Assembly: GCF_900188205.1 (NCBI RefSeq)
Contig: NZ_FZOH01000001.1
Location: forward strand, 158,359-222,358
From: Geodermatophilus saharensis
GTDB lineage: Bacteria; Actinomycetota; Actinomycetes; Mycobacteriales; Geodermatophilaceae
DNA: 64,000 nt
Reading direction: 5' to 3'
The first letter of the stretch is position 1; every line of letters starts with the position of its first letter. Both the position numbers and the translations under genes were made by a program. Shown here piece by piece: positions 7,282-16,246 of the stretch. Below the pieces are notes generated by a model. The model did not search any database and was not told the DNA's origin. It was given only the letters and a program-made list of their open reading frames with translations.

Positions 7282-7566
7282 ATGTCCTTCGACGGGATGC
7301 TGCTGTTGGCGCTGTTCTACGCCACGCTGGCGCTGACCGTCTGGGCGTTCGTCGACGCCGTGATCCGCCCGGCCGCCGGCTACGTGGCGGCCGGCAAGCT
7401 CACCAAGCCGGCCTGGGCGGGCATCACCGCGCTGGCCGCGGTGGTGATCTACCTGCAGGGGCCGATGACCTTCCTGGGCCTGCCCGCGGTCATCGCCGCC
7501 GTGGTCTACCTCGTCGACGTGCGCCCGGCCGTCCGCGGCGTGCAGCGCGGCAACGGCAGCTGGTGA
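7282..7566 (+). CDS. DUF2516 membrane protein (Rv0476-like)
   Basis: This 94-residue protein has three hydrophobic segments: residues about 4-25 (MLLLALFYATLALTVWAFV), 48-62 (ITALAAVVIYLQG) and 66-82 (FLGLPAVIAAVVYLVDV). It ends in a basic, Gly-rich tail. Size, topology and its place after an HTH/HbhA pair match Rv0476 and DUF2516. Function is not known for the family. It has its own predicted leaderless promoter, separate from the HbhA-like operon. The next gene faces it from the opposite strand 13 bases away. Confidence 0.85.
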   Translation: MSFDGMLLLALFYATLALTVWAFVDAVIRPAAGYVAAGKLTKPAWAGITALAAVVIYLQGPMTFLGLPAVIAAVVYLVDVRPAVRGVQRGNGSW

Positions 7567-7579
7567 CGCGCCGGCCGGG

Positions 7580-7789
7580 TCAGTACCGGTCGTCGCGGGG
7601 CATGAGCACCCACAGCACCAGGTAGGCGATGAACTGCGGCCCGGGCAGGATGCACGAGACCACGAAGGCCAGCCGCAGGGCGCCGGTGGAGATGCCGTAG
7701 CGGCGGGCGATGCCGGCGCAGACGCCGGCGATCATCTTGTTGCGGGTGTCCCGGGCGAGCGGGCGGGGAGCCGGTGCGGGGTAGGTCAT
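7580..7789 (-). CDS. PspC-domain membrane protein
   Basis: This 69-residue protein is a single PspC domain. It shows the family order: a short polar start, KMIAGVCAGIARRYGIS, then a hydrophobic span LRLAFVVSCILPGPQFIAYL and VLWVLMP followed by a charged end (RDDRY). PspC proteins take part in membrane stress sensing. This one is a minimal version with no fused kinase or toast-rack domain. The ATG at 7789 is followed by a clear reading frame; no partner psp genes are nearby. Confidence 0.85.
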   Translation of the reverse strand: MTYPAPAPRPLARDTRNKMIAGVCAGIARRYGISTGALRLAFVVSCILPGPQFIAYLVLWVLMPRDDRY

Positions 7790-7840
7790 GTCCCGACCCT
7801 AGGCGCGGCCGGGAGTCCGGGGCATCGGGGAAGACCCTGG

Positions 7841-8701
7841 TCAGCGGCTGAAGACCCCCGGAGGCGGTTCCGGGGAGGCCACCGCCCGCGCGTCCGGCAC
7901 CGGCTGCGCGTCGCCGACGAAGCGGGCCAGGTCGTCGCCGGCCACCACCCGGGCGGGCATCGGGTCGCCCGCGCAGCGCCGGGTCAGGGCCGTCACCGGC
8001 AGCGGTGCGTCGGAGGCCACCGTCACCAGGTTGCCGAAGCGCCTGCCGCGCAGCGTGCCGGGCTCGGCGAGGACGCAGACGTGGGCGAACACCGCCTGCA
8101 GGGTGGCCACCTGGCCACGGGCGAAGCGCAGCGGCGGCCCGTCGGCGACGTTGGCGGTCAGGACGCCACCCGGCCGCAGCACCCGCCGCGCCTCGGCCGC
8201 GTACTCGACGGTGGTCAGGTGCGCCGGCGTCCGGGCCCCGGCGAAGACGTCGCTGACGACGACGTCGGCGCTGCCCGTCGGGAGGGCGGCGAGCCCGGCG
8301 CGGGCGTCCGCGGCGCGCACCCGGATCCGCGCCCCGCGGGGCAGCGGCAGGTGGGCGCGGACCAGGTCGGTGAGCCGCTGGTCGGCCTCGACCACCCGCT
8401 GCCGCGATCCCGGCCGGGTGACGGCGACGTAGCGGGCCAGCGTGAGCGCGCCACCGCCGAGGTGCACCGCGTCGACCGGCTCGCCCTCGGGAGCGGCCAG
8501 GTCGAGCACGTGGCCCATGCGGCGGACGTACTCGAACTCCAGGTGCGCCGGGTCGTCGAGGTCGACGTGGGACTGCGGCGTCCCCTCGACCACCAGCACC
8601 CACGAGCCGTCGCGGTCGGCGTCGCCGAGCAGTTCGGCGGTGCCGCCGTCGACCTCGGTGGGGCCGGGCGGCACCACGGGCGGGCGGGCGCCGCGGCTCA
8701 C
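7841..8701 (-). CDS. Spermidine synthase-like SAM-fold protein
   Basis: This 286-residue protein has the spermidine synthase/methyltransferase Rossmann core. HLEFEYVRRMGHVLDL precedes the nucleotide-binding VDAVHLGGGALTLARYVA, then VVEADQRLTDLVR and the DVVVSDVFAGARTPAHL acidic loop, then a late VLRPGGVLTANVAD. It starts at a GTG overlapping the stop of the upstream methyltransferase gene, so the two are co-translated. Actinobacterial proteins of this type are often called fused-type polyamine synthases, but the polyamine substrate is unproven. I infer transfer from a SAM or decarboxylated-SAM donor and nothing narrower. Confidence 0.75.
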   Translation of the reverse strand: MSRGARPPVVPPGPTEVDGGTAELLGDADRDGSWVLVVEGTPQSHVDLDDPAHLEFEYVRRMGHVLDLAAPEGEPVDAVHLGGGALTLARYVAVTRPGSRQRVVEADQRLTDLVRAHLPLPRGARIRVRAADARAGLAALPTGSADVVVSDVFAGARTPAHLTTVEYAAEARRVLRPGGVLTANVADGPPLRFARGQVATLQAVFAHVCVLAEPGTLRGRRFGNLVTVASDAPLPVTALTRRCAGDPMPARVVAGDDLARFVGDAQPVPDARAVASPEPPPGVFSR

Positions 8702-9555
8702 GCGGGCGCCACCGCCGACCAGCGCACGGTCAGCTCGCCGTGCCGCCAGCGCCGCGTGGAGCCGACCAGCGGCCAGCCCTCGTCGGCGAGGGTCTGCACG
8801 GCGGCGACCCAGCGCTGGCGCGGCCCGAACGTCGACAGGCCCGCCGCGGCGGCCCAGGCGGCGTCGAGAGCGCGCAGCAGGTCGTGCACGGGCTGCCCCG
8901 GGACGTTGTGGTGGACGAGCGCCTTGGGCAGCCGCTCGGCGAGGTCGGAGGGCCGGTCGAGGTCGGCGACCCGCGCGGCGAGGGTGAGGGTCAGCGGCCC
9001 GTCGGCGTCCAGCGCGACCCAGCTCGCCCGCCGTCCCCACTCGTCGCAGGTGCCCTCCACCAGCAGGCCGCCGGGCCCCAGCGCCGCGCAGGTGGTCTCC
9101 CAGGCCCGGGCCGCGGAGGCCTCGTCGTACTGGCGCAGCACGTTGAACTCGCGCACCAGCACCGGCCGCAGCCCGGCTAGCTCGAAGCCGCCGACCCGGA
9201 AGTCCACCCGCGGCGGGTCGCGGTGCTCGGCGACGGCGGCCACCCGGGCGGGGTCGATCTCCAGCCCGACCACCTCCAGCCCGGGCACCTCCGGCGCGAG
9301 GCGCTCCGCCAGCTCGAGGGTGGTCACGGCCGAGGAGCCGTAGCCCAGGTCGACCACGAGCGGGCGGGCGGCGTCGCGCAGCCGCGGCACCTGGGTGGCG
9401 AGGACCCAGCGGTCGACCCGGCGCAGCCGGTTGGCGTTGGTGGTGCCGCGGGTCGGCAGGCCCAGCGCCCGGGCGCGGCCGGCGGCCAGCCGCGGCCCGG
9501 CCCGGCGCGGGGTGAGGCTCGCCCGGCGCTTGTGCTCGCTGCCGTCCTCGCTCAC
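8698..9555 (-). CDS. Class I SAM-dependent methyltransferase
   Basis: This 285-residue protein carries a Rossmann SAM-binding core. LVVDLGYGSSAVTTLELAER is motif I, VVGLEIDPARVAAV is the acidic end of strand 2, and LGPGGLLVEGTCDEWGRRAS lies near the usual post-motif III. The N-terminus is basic (EHKRRASLTPRRAGPRLAAG). The substrate is not evident. I chose the GTG at 9555 over the one at 9588 because the protein proper starts SEDGSEHKRR. The downstream spermidine synthase-like gene overlaps it by four bases, so the pair forms an operon divergent from murB. Confidence 0.75.
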   Translation of the reverse strand: MSEDGSEHKRRASLTPRRAGPRLAAGRARALGLPTRGTTNANRLRRVDRWVLATQVPRLRDAARPLVVDLGYGSSAVTTLELAERLAPEVPGLEVVGLEIDPARVAAVAEHRDPPRVDFRVGGFELAGLRPVLVREFNVLRQYDEASAARAWETTCAALGPGGLLVEGTCDEWGRRASWVALDADGPLTLTLAARVADLDRPSDLAERLPKALVHHNVPGQPVHDLLRALDAAWAAAAGLSTFGPRQRWVAAVQTLADEGWPLVGSTRRWRHGELTVRWSAVAPA

Positions 9556-9602
9556 CGGGCCCGAGGGTAGTCCGCCTGCCCGGGCCACCGGCGGGGCCCG
9601 TT

Positions 9603-9608
9603 TACCGT
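9603..9608 (+). promoter_or_regulatory. -10 box of murB leaderless promoter
   Basis: TACCGT is followed by GTG codons at 9612 and 9615. The usual six- to seven-base spacing in this window favours 9615. Confidence 0.5.
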
Positions 9609-9614
9609 GGGGTG

Positions 9615-10616
9615 GTGCTCGTCCGCTCCGATGCCCGTCTCGCCGACCTGACCACGCTCGGGGTCGGTGGGCCCGTGGCGCGGCTGGTCGAGGTCACCGA
9701 TGCCGCCGACCTGGTCGCCGCCGTCCGCGAGGCCGACGAGGCGGGCCGGCCGCTGCTGGTGCTCGGCGGCGGCTCCAACGTCGTCGCCCCCGACGAGGGG
9801 TGGGACGGCGACGTCGTGGCCGTGCGCAGCCGCGGCGTCGAGCGGCGCGGCGACGTCCTCGAGGTGCAGGCCGGCGAGGACTGGGACGACCTGGTCGCGC
9901 GCACCGTCGAGGAGCAGCTGGCCGGGATGGAGGCGCTCTCGGGCATCCCCGGCTCCACGGGCGCGACGCCGGTGCAGAACGTCGGCGCCTACGGCCAGGA
10001 GGTCGCCCAGACGATCACCGCGGTGCGCGTCTACGACCGCGCCGAGAAGGTCGAGCACACGCTGTCGAACGCCGACTGCGCGTTCGGCTACCGCGACAGC
10101 CGCTTCAAGCGCGAGCCCGGCCGGTTCGTCGTCCTCACCGTCACCTTCGCCCTCGACCCCGGCCCGCTGTCGCGGCCGGTGGGGTATGCCGAGCTGGCCA
10201 AGCGGCTGGGCGTGGACCTCGGCGGCCGGGCGCCGCTGGCCGACGTCCGCGCCGCCGTGCTCGACCTGCGCCGCGGCAAGGGGATGGTCGTCGACCCGGC
10301 CGACCCCGACACCCGCAGCGCCGGGTCGTTCTTCACCAACCCCGTCGTCCCGGCCGGGCAGGCGGTGCCCGGCTGCCCGAGCTGGCCGGCCGGCGACGGG
10401 ATGCTCAAGCTCAGCGCCGCCTGGCTGGTGCAGTCGGCGGGGTTCGGCCGCGGGACGCGCGACGGGCGGGTCGGCACGTCGTCGCGGCACAGCCTGGCGC
10501 TCACTACCGAGCCCGGGGCGACGGCGGCCGAGCTCATGGCCTTCGCCGACCGTGTCGTGGCCGCCGTCCGCGACCGCTTCGGCGTGACGCTGGTCCCCGA
10601 GCCCCAGCGGCTCTGA
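9615..10616 (+). CDS. murB: UDP-N-acetylenolpyruvoylglucosamine reductase
   Basis: MurB uses NADPH and FAD to reduce UDP-GlcNAc-enolpyruvate to UDP-MurNAc in the cytoplasm. The 333-residue protein has the FAD-binding type 4 fold: LTTLGVGGPVARL at the start, LLVLGGGSNVV near residue 50, SGIPGSTGATPVQNVGAYGQ around residue 115, and the catalytic-loop AGSFFTNPVV near residue 235. The C-terminus has KLSAAWLVQSAGFGRG and HSLALTT. The neighbour on the minus strand (an SDR) and mshA beyond it repeat the Rv0482-Rv0484c-Rv0486 order. Starts at 9612 and 9615 are both possible; promoter spacing favours 9615. Confidence 0.95.
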   Translation: MLVRSDARLADLTTLGVGGPVARLVEVTDAADLVAAVREADEAGRPLLVLGGGSNVVAPDEGWDGDVVAVRSRGVERRGDVLEVQAGEDWDDLVARTVEEQLAGMEALSGIPGSTGATPVQNVGAYGQEVAQTITAVRVYDRAEKVEHTLSNADCAFGYRDSRFKREPGRFVVLTVTFALDPGPLSRPVGYAELAKRLGVDLGGRAPLADVRAAVLDLRRGKGMVVDPADPDTRSAGSFFTNPVVPAGQAVPGCPSWPAGDGMLKLSAAWLVQSAGFGRGTRDGRVGTSSRHSLALTTEPGATAAELMAFADRVVAAVRDRFGVTLVPEPQRL

Positions 10617-10630
10617 GCCCGACCTCCCGC

Positions 10631-10654
10631 CGTCGAGATCACGTGATCTCGACG
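10631..10654. repeat. 24-bp perfect palindrome (GATCACGTGATC family), copy 1
   Basis: CGAGATCACGTGATCTCG is the centre of a 24-base perfect palindrome 15 bases after the murB stop. It lies between convergent murB and the SDR gene. Confidence 0.8.
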
Positions 10655-10674
10655 CGCCTGGGCGCCATGCCGGT

Positions 10675-10692
10675 CGAGATCACGTGATCTCG
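10675..10692. repeat. 18-bp palindrome (GATCACGTGATC family), copy 2
   Basis: Same 18-base core as copy 1, centred 41 bases further on, ending five bases before the SDR stop codon on the minus strand. It could act as a bidirectional terminator or a binding site. Confidence 0.8.
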
Positions 10693-10697
10693 GCCGG

Positions 10698-11483
10698 TCA
10701 CTCCTCGCGGTGGACCTTGTGCTGCGCGGCCTGGGCGCGGGGGCGGACGACGAGCAGGTCGACGTTGACGTGGTGCGGCCGGGTCAGTGCCCAGGCGATG
10801 CAGTCGGCGACGTCCTCGGCCACCAGCGGCTCGCGCACCCCGCGGTAGACGGCGTCGGCCTTCTCCTGGCTGCCGGTGCGGATGAGCGAGAACTCCTCCG
10901 TGCGCACCATCCCGGGCGCGACCACCACCACCCGCACTGGCTCGCCGACGAGCTCCAGCCGCAGCGTCTCGGCCAGCGTGTGCACGCCGTGCTTGGCCGC
11001 GGTGTAGGACGCGCCGCCCTCGTAGCTGACCATCCCCGCCGTGGAGCCGACGAAGAGCACGTCACCGGCGCCCGAGGCGCGCAGCGCCGGCAGCAGCGCC
11101 CGGGTCACCCGCACGGTGCCCAGCACGTTGACGTCGTAGGTGCGCGCCCACGAGTCGAGGTCGGCCTCGGCCACCGGGCTGGCGTCGAACGCGCCGCCGG
11201 CGTTGTTGACCAGGACGTCGACCCGCGGCAGCTCGGCGGCGAACGCCTCGACCGAGGCGGGGTCGGTGACGTCGAGCGGCAGCGCGCGGGCGCCGATCCG
11301 CTCCGCGAGCGCGGTCAGCCGGTCCAGCCGGCGGGCACCGACCACGACGTCGAAGCCCTCGGCGGCCAGCCGCTCGGCCGTCGCGGCGCCGATGCCGCTG
11401 GAGGCGCCGGTGACCACGGCGGTGCGCCCGGCTCCCGGGAAGGGGGTCGGGCCGGAGGGTGAGACGTCGGTGACACCGGGCAT
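10698..11483 (-). CDS. Short-chain dehydrogenase/reductase (Rv0484c-like)
   Basis: This 261-residue classical SDR has the NAD(P)-binding [20 protein letters not shown] at the N-terminus, LVNNAG near residue 95, a serine in VLFVGSTAG, and the catalytic YTAAKHG tetrad motif. A basic residue pair after strand 2 (GARRLDRL) favours NADP. The substrate is unknown. The ATG at 11483 leaves a 13-residue pre-strand. It lies between murB and mshA as Rv0484c does in M. tuberculosis, so the position is conserved even though no functional link is established. Two palindromes lie at its 3' end. Confidence 0.88.
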   Translation of the reverse strand: MPGVTDVSPSGPTPFPGAGRTAVVTGASSGIGAATAERLAAEGFDVVVGARRLDRLTALAERIGARALPLDVTDPASVEAFAAELPRVDVLVNNAGGAFDASPVAEADLDSWARTYDVNVLGTVRVTRALLPALRASGAGDVLFVGSTAGMVSYEGGASYTAAKHGVHTLAETLRLELVGEPVRVVVVAPGMVRTEEFSLIRTGSQEKADAVYRGVREPLVAEDVADCIAWALTRPHHVNVDLLVVRPRAQAAQHKVHREE

Positions 11484-11570
11484 GTGGTCATCCTGTCGCT
11501 GTTGCAGGATGGGAAGACGACAGGGGTGCCGACACGGGCGCCCGGGACGGGGACGAGGCGGGAGGTCGGA

Positions 11571-12896
11571 GTGCCTGCTCGCCGCCTCCTGTCGCACCGT
11601 GCGCCGCGCCGGGTGGCGACGGTCTCGGTGCACACCAGCCCGCTCGACCAGCCCGGTGCCGGCGACGCCGGGGGCATGAACGTCTACATCGTCGAGGTGT
11701 CCCGCCGGCTGGCCGCCCGCGGCATCGCCGTCGACGTGTTCACCCGGGCCACCTCCAGCGACCTGCCGCCGGTCGTGGAGATGAGCCCCGGCGTCACCGT
11801 GCGGCACGTCAGCGCCGGCCCGTTCGAGGGCCTGGGCAAGGAGGAGCTGCCGGCCCAGCTGTGCGCCTTCACCGCCGGGGTGCTGCGCGAGGAGGCCCAG
11901 CACGAGCCCGGGCACTACGACGTCGTCCACTCGCACTACTGGCTCTCCGGCCAGGTCGGGTGGCTGGCGCGCGACCGCTGGAGCGTGCCGCTCATCCACA
12001 CCGCGCACACCCTGGCCAAGGTCAAGAACGCGGCGCTGGCCGAGGGCGACCACCCCGAGCCGCGGCTGCGGGTGATCGGTGAGGAGCAGGTGGTGGCCGA
12101 GGCCGACCGGCTGGTGGCCAACACCCAGGAGGAGGCGCGCCAGCTCGTCGAGCACTACGGGGCCGACCCGCGGCGCACCCTCGTCGTCCCGCCCGGGGTC
12201 GACCTCGACCGGTTCACCCCCGGCGACCGCACAGCGGCCCGCCGCGTGCTGGGCGTCCCCGCCGACGCCGTCGTGCTGACCTTCGTCGGCCGCATCCAGC
12301 CGCTCAAGGCGCCCGACCTGCTGCTGGCCGCCGCCGCCCGGATGCTGGAGGACGACCCCGCCCTGCGCGCCCGGCTGCAGGTGCACGTGGTGGGGGCGCC
12401 CAGCGGCTCGGGCCTGGAGACGCCGCGCCAGCTCGAGGAGCTGGCCGCCTCCCTCGGCATCGCCGACCTGGTGCGCTTCCTCCCGCCGCAGCCGCCGGAC
12501 CGGCTGGCGCTGTACTACCGGGCCGCCGACGTCGCCGTCGTCCCCAGCCACAACGAGTCCTTCGGCCTGGTCGCCCTGGAGGCGCAGGCCTGCGGCACGC
12601 CGGTGGTCGCCGCCGCGGTCGGCGGCCTGCCGACGGCGGTGCGCGACGGCGTCTCCGGGGTGCTCGTCGGCAGCCGCGACCCGGCGGCCTACGCCGCGGC
12701 CATCCGCGCCGTGCTGGCCCGCCGCCCGCTGCTGGCCGCCGGCGCCCGCCGGCACGCCGCGGACTTCTCCTGGGACCGCACCGCCGACGCCCTCGTCGCG
12801 GCCTACGCCTCGGCCGCCGCCGAGATGGCCGGCGCCGCCCGGCGCGCGCTGCGGCCGGTGGTCGGGCTGCCGCTCGGGACGCAGGTGGCCTGGTGA
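11571..12896 (+). CDS. mshA: D-inositol-3-phosphate glycosyltransferase
   Basis: MshA makes the first step of mycothiol synthesis, joining GlcNAc from UDP-GlcNAc to 1D-myo-inositol 3-phosphate. The 441-residue protein is a GT4 enzyme with the MshA-specific start [20 protein letters not shown] followed by [14 protein letters not shown]. It has [29 protein letters not shown] and the donor-site [20 protein letters not shown] chose GTG 11571 because GGAGG lies five bases upstream; GTG 11526 or 11484 would only lengthen a low-complexity N-terminus. The next gene overlaps the stop (GTGA). Mycothiol confirms an actinomycete. Confidence 0.95.
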   Translation: MPARRLLSHRAPRRVATVSVHTSPLDQPGAGDAGGMNVYIVEVSRRLAARGIAVDVFTRATSSDLPPVVEMSPGVTVRHVSAGPFEGLGKEELPAQLCAFTAGVLREEAQHEPGHYDVVHSHYWLSGQVGWLARDRWSVPLIHTAHTLAKVKNAALAEGDHPEPRLRVIGEEQVVAEADRLVANTQEEARQLVEHYGADPRRTLVVPPGVDLDRFTPGDRTAARRVLGVPADAVVLTFVGRIQPLKAPDLLLAAAARMLEDDPALRARLQVHVVGAPSGSGLETPRQLEELAASLGIADLVRFLPPQPPDRLALYYRAADVAVVPSHNESFGLVALEAQACGTPVVAAAVGGLPTAVRDGVSGVLVGSRDPAAYAAAIRAVLARRPLLAAGARRHAADFSWDRTADALVAAYASAAAEMAGAARRALRPVVGLPLGTQVAW

Positions 12897-13480
12897 CCGG
12901 GGACGGGACGGACGGCGGGGCGCGGCTCGCCCGCGCCGACGTGGTGGCCCGGCTCGACGCCGTCATCGACCGGACGCTGCGCGAGGCCGAGCTGGTGCAC
13001 GAGCACCCGGCCCCGGGCCGCTGGGTGGTCGAGCTGCCCGGCACCCACAAGCTCAAGACGGTGTGCGGGCTGGTCGTCGGCGAGCACGCCCTGCGGGTGG
13101 AGGCGTTCGTCTGCCGGCAGCCCGACGAGAACCGCGAGCAGATGTGGGCGCACCTGCTGCAGCGCAACGCCCGCATGTACGGCGTGGCCTGGTCCATCGA
13201 CCGGGTCGGCGACGTGTACCTCACCGGCCGGCTGCCGCACGCGGCGGTGACCCCCGAGGAGCTCGACCGGGTGCTGGGCGCGGTGCTCAGCTACGCCGAC
13301 GACTCCTTCAACACACTGCTGGAGATCGGGTTCGGCTCGTCGATCCGCCGCGAGTGGGAGTGGCGGGTCCGGCGCGGGGAGTCCCTGCGCAACCTCGAGG
13401 CGTTTGCCGCCTTCGCGCAGGCCGGCCGCGCCGACCGGCCCGGCGACGGGGGAGGGGACCCCCCGGACGGCGGGGGATGA
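12893..13480 (+). CDS. YbjN-domain protein (Rv0487-like)
   Basis: This 195-residue protein has a YbjN-type fold related to type III secretion chaperones. It includes [20 protein letters not shown], a [20 protein letters not shown] stretch, and [17 protein letters not shown]. It immediately follows mshA and overlaps it by four bases, as Rv0487 follows mshA in M. tuberculosis. The molecular role is not known; a chaperone or stress-adaptor role is the family-level guess. The C-terminal 20 residues are Gly/Asp-rich and probably disordered. Its stop overlaps the start of the MFS transporter gene. Confidence 0.85.
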   Translation: MTGDGTDGGARLARADVVARLDAVIDRTLREAELVHEHPAPGRWVVELPGTHKLKTVCGLVVGEHALRVEAFVCRQPDENREQMWAHLLQRNARMYGVAWSIDRVGDVYLTGRLPHAAVTPEELDRVLGAVLSYADDSFNTLLEIGFGSSIRREWEWRVRRGESLRNLEAFAAFAQAGRADRPGDGGGDPPDGGG

Positions 13481-15075
13481 CCGCCACCGAGCGGGACGGG
13501 ACGGTCGCGGACGCCGAGGAGCGCCCCGGCTACGCCCGCCGCTGGTGGGTGCTGACCACGATGACCGTCTGCCTGCTGGTGGTCATCACGGGCAACACGA
13601 CGCTCAACGTGGCCATCCCGACGCTGCAGCGCGAGCTGGGCGCCACGCAGGGCGAGCTGCAGTGGGCCGTGGACGCCTACATCGTCGTCTTCGCCGGCCT
13701 GCTGTTCTCCTGGGGCGTCATCGGCGACCGGATCGGCCGCCGACGCGTGCTGCTGATCGGCCTGGGCGTCTTCGCCGCCGGGTCGGTGCTCGCCGCGTTC
13801 TCCGACAGCCCGCTGGAGCTCATCGCCTGGCGGGCGGTCATGGGGGTCGGCGGCGCGGCCGTGCAGCCGACCACCCTCGCCGTCATCACCAACGTGTTCC
13901 CGGCCGGGGAGCGCGGCCGGGCGATCGGCATCTGGGCGGCCACCGCCGGGCTCGCCGTCGCCGGCGGCCCGCTGGCCAGCGGCGCGGTGCTCACCACGTT
14001 CTGGTGGGGCGCGATCTTCCTCATCGGGGTCCCGGTGGCCGTGCTGGGCATCGCCGGCACGCTGGCGTTCGTCCCCGAGTCGCGGGACCCGTTCCCGGGC
14101 CGGCTCGACGTCCCCGGGGTGCTGCTGTCCATCGCCGCCCTGGCCGGCCTGGTCTACGGGATCATCCACGCCGGCTCCGGGGTGGGCTGGGCGACGCCGG
14201 GGGTGCTGGTGCCGCTGGTCGGCGGCGCGCTGCTCCTGGTGCTGTTCGTCTGGCTGCAGCGGCGCTCCTCGCACCCGGCGCTGGACGTCTCGCTGTTCCG
14301 GCTGCCCGCGTTCTCGGCCGCGGCGGCCGCGCTGGGCCTGAACTTCTTCGCGCTGATGGGCGCCACCTTCTACCTCGTCTACTACCTGCAGGGCGCCCGC
14401 GGCTACGACCCGCTGCAGTCGGGTGCGGCGCTCATCCCGGTCGCGCTCGGGATGGCGCTCATGGCGCCGCGCAGCTCCCGGCTGGCCGAGCGGTTCGGCG
14501 CCAAGGCCGTCTGCGCCGGCGGGTTCGTGCTCATCACCCTGTCGTTCCTCGGCTTCCAGCTGCTCGACGAGGCCGCGCCGCTGTGGCTGCTGGTCACCGC
14601 GCTGAGCGTGCAGGGCCTGGGCATGGGCGCGGTCATGGCGCCGGCCACCGAGTCGATCATGTCGGTGGTGCCGCGGGAGAAGGCCGGTGCCGGGGCCGCG
14701 GTGAACAACACCGTCCGGCAGGTCGGGGGCGCGCTCGGCGTGGCCATCCTCGGCTCGCTGCTGGCCACCGCCTACGCCGCGAACGTGGGCCGGGCCGTCG
14801 ACGTGCTGCCCGCGCCGGCCCGCGCCGAGGCCAGCACCTCCATCGCGGCGACCCTGGAGGCGGCCCGGACGACGGCGGCGCAGGCGCGGGCGGCCGGCGA
14901 CGAGGCCACCGCCGCCGCGGCGCTGCAGCTGGAGGACACCGCGCGGGAGGCCTTCGTCTCGGCCATGCACCTGACCGCCGTCGGCACCGCGACCGCCTCC
15001 GCCGTCGCCGCCGTCGTCGTGCTCGTCTGGCTGCCGGGCCGCCGGACGGGCGCGCGGGCGCCGTCGTCGGCCTAG
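13477..15075 (+). CDS. DHA2-type MFS multidrug transporter
   Basis: This 532-residue membrane protein is a proton-coupled drug exporter of the 14-helix DHA2 class. TM1 is WVLTTMTVCLLVVITGNTTL with the family motif NVAIPTLQRELGAT; motif A is GDRIGRRRVLLIG; WGAIFLIGVPVAVLGIAG covers a central helix. Near residues 430-500 a polar loop rich in Ala and Glu (ARTTAAQARAAGDEATAAAA) separates the last two helices. It overlaps the YbjN gene by four bases and so is likely translated from the mshA transcript. No TetR or MarR regulator is adjacent. Substrates cannot be inferred. Confidence 0.88.
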   Translation: MTATERDGTVADAEERPGYARRWWVLTTMTVCLLVVITGNTTLNVAIPTLQRELGATQGELQWAVDAYIVVFAGLLFSWGVIGDRIGRRRVLLIGLGVFAAGSVLAAFSDSPLELIAWRAVMGVGGAAVQPTTLAVITNVFPAGERGRAIGIWAATAGLAVAGGPLASGAVLTTFWWGAIFLIGVPVAVLGIAGTLAFVPESRDPFPGRLDVPGVLLSIAALAGLVYGIIHAGSGVGWATPGVLVPLVGGALLLVLFVWLQRRSSHPALDVSLFRLPAFSAAAAALGLNFFALMGATFYLVYYLQGARGYDPLQSGAALIPVALGMALMAPRSSRLAERFGAKAVCAGGFVLITLSFLGFQLLDEAAPLWLLVTALSVQGLGMGAVMAPATESIMSVVPREKAGAGAAVNNTVRQVGGALGVAILGSLLATAYAANVGRAVDVLPAPARAEASTSIAATLEAARTTAAQARAAGDEATAAAALQLEDTAREAFVSAMHLTAVGTATASAVAAVVVLVWLPGRRTGARAPSSA

Positions 15076-15085
15076 CGTGTGCGGC

Positions 15086-15385
15086 GTGCAGGAGTCCCCC
15101 GCGCAGCAGGAGCGGCTCGGCCGCGCGCTCATCGGCGTCGTGGCCGCCTCCGGCCTGGCGTACCCGCTGCTGCTGTGCGCGGTGCAGCTGGTGCTCGCCC
15201 AGCTCGTCGTCGTCGACGTCGCCGCGACCGCACTGTGGCTGGGGATCGCGGCCGCGTGCAGCGTGGCGCTGGTCGCGGCGCTGCGCTGGGGTGCGGCACG
15301 GCGGGTGCGCAGTCCCTGGCTGCTGGTCGGACTGCTGCCCGTCGTCCTCTACGAGGTGTGGGTCCTCTGGCCCCTCCTCTCCTGA
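15086..15385 (+). CDS. Small membrane protein, unknown function
   Basis: This 99-residue protein has three predicted membrane helices: residues about 13-42 (GVVAASGLAYPLLLCAVQLV), 46-66 (VAATALWLGIAAACSVALVA) and 79-96 (WLLVGLLPVVLYEVWVLW). I do not recognise a family. The start at GTG 15086 is chosen because the -10-like TAGCGT at 15073-15078 lies seven bases before it; the GTG at 15077 would overlap the promoter. It sits between an exporter gene and gpmA on the same strand. Confidence 0.65.
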   Translation: MQESPAQQERLGRALIGVVAASGLAYPLLLCAVQLVLAQLVVVDVAATALWLGIAAACSVALVAALRWGAARRVRSPWLLVGLLPVVLYEVWVLWPLLS

Positions 15386-15433
15386 GGAGACCTCCGGAGG
15401 GTGCCCGCCGGGCCGGTCGGGCAGGATGACGGT

Positions 15434-16204
15434 GTGACCCAGTCTGCGGTGAGCGCCCCCGGCACCCTGGTCCTGCTCCGCCACGGCGAGAGCGAGTGGA
15501 ACAAGGCCAACCTGTTCACCGGCTGGGTCGACGTCGAGCTGTCGGAGAAGGGCCGCGCCGAGGCGGCCCGCGGCGGGCAGCTGCTGGCCGAGCACGGCCT
15601 GCTGCCCGACGTCCTGCACACCTCGCTGCTGCGGCGCGCCATCACCACCGCGGAGCTGGCGCTGTCCGCGGCCGACCGGCAGTGGATCCCGGTGCGCCGC
15701 TCGTGGCGGCTCAACGAGCGGCACTACGGCGCGCTGCAGGGCAAGGACAAGGCCGCCACCCTCGCCGAGTACGGCGAGGAGCAGTTCATGGTCTGGCGAC
15801 GCTCCTACAGCACCCCGCCCCCGCCCATCGAGCCCGGCAGCGAGTTCTCCCAGGACGGCGACCCGCGCTACGCCTTCCTCCCGCCGGAGGTGCGCCCCGC
15901 CACCGAGTGCCTGGCCGACGTCGTCGTGCGGATGCTGCCGTACTGGTACGACGCGATCGTGCCCGACCTGCGCAGCGGCGCCACCGTGCTGGTGGCCGCG
16001 CACGGCAACAGCCTGCGGGCGCTGGTCAAGCACCTCGACGGCATGGGCGAGGACGAGGTGGTCGGGCTCAACATCCCCACCGGCGTGCCGCTGCGCTACG
16101 ACCTCGACGCCGACCTGCGGCCGGTGAAGCCGGGCGGGGAGTATCTCGACCCCGAAGCCGCCGGGGCCGCGATCGAGGCGGTCCGGAACCAGGGCAAGAA
16201 GTGA
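15434..16204 (+). CDS. gpmA: 2,3-bisphosphoglycerate-dependent phosphoglycerate mutase
   Basis: The enzyme interconverts 3- and 2-phosphoglycerate in glycolysis. It has 256 residues. [10 protein letters not shown] holds the phosphorylated His17; [13 protein letters not shown] and [15 protein letters not shown] follow; [18 protein letters not shown] is the substrate cap; the second catalytic His lies in [18 protein letters not shown] near residue 188. A lysine-containing tail (NQGKK) ends the protein. Its position before phoU/senX3/regX3 copies Rv0489 (gpm1), except that a low-GC gene has been inserted between them here. Confidence 0.95.
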   Translation: MTQSAVSAPGTLVLLRHGESEWNKANLFTGWVDVELSEKGRAEAARGGQLLAEHGLLPDVLHTSLLRRAITTAELALSAADRQWIPVRRSWRLNERHYGALQGKDKAATLAEYGEEQFMVWRRSYSTPPPPIEPGSEFSQDGDPRYAFLPPEVRPATECLADVVVRMLPYWYDAIVPDLRSGATVLVAAHGNSLRALVKHLDGMGEDEVVGLNIPTGVPLRYDLDADLRPVKPGGEYLDPEAAGAAIEAVRNQGKK

Positions 16205-16246
16205 GCCTGGTCTGCAGCGCAGATCTCTCGCTTCGGAATACTCGCA

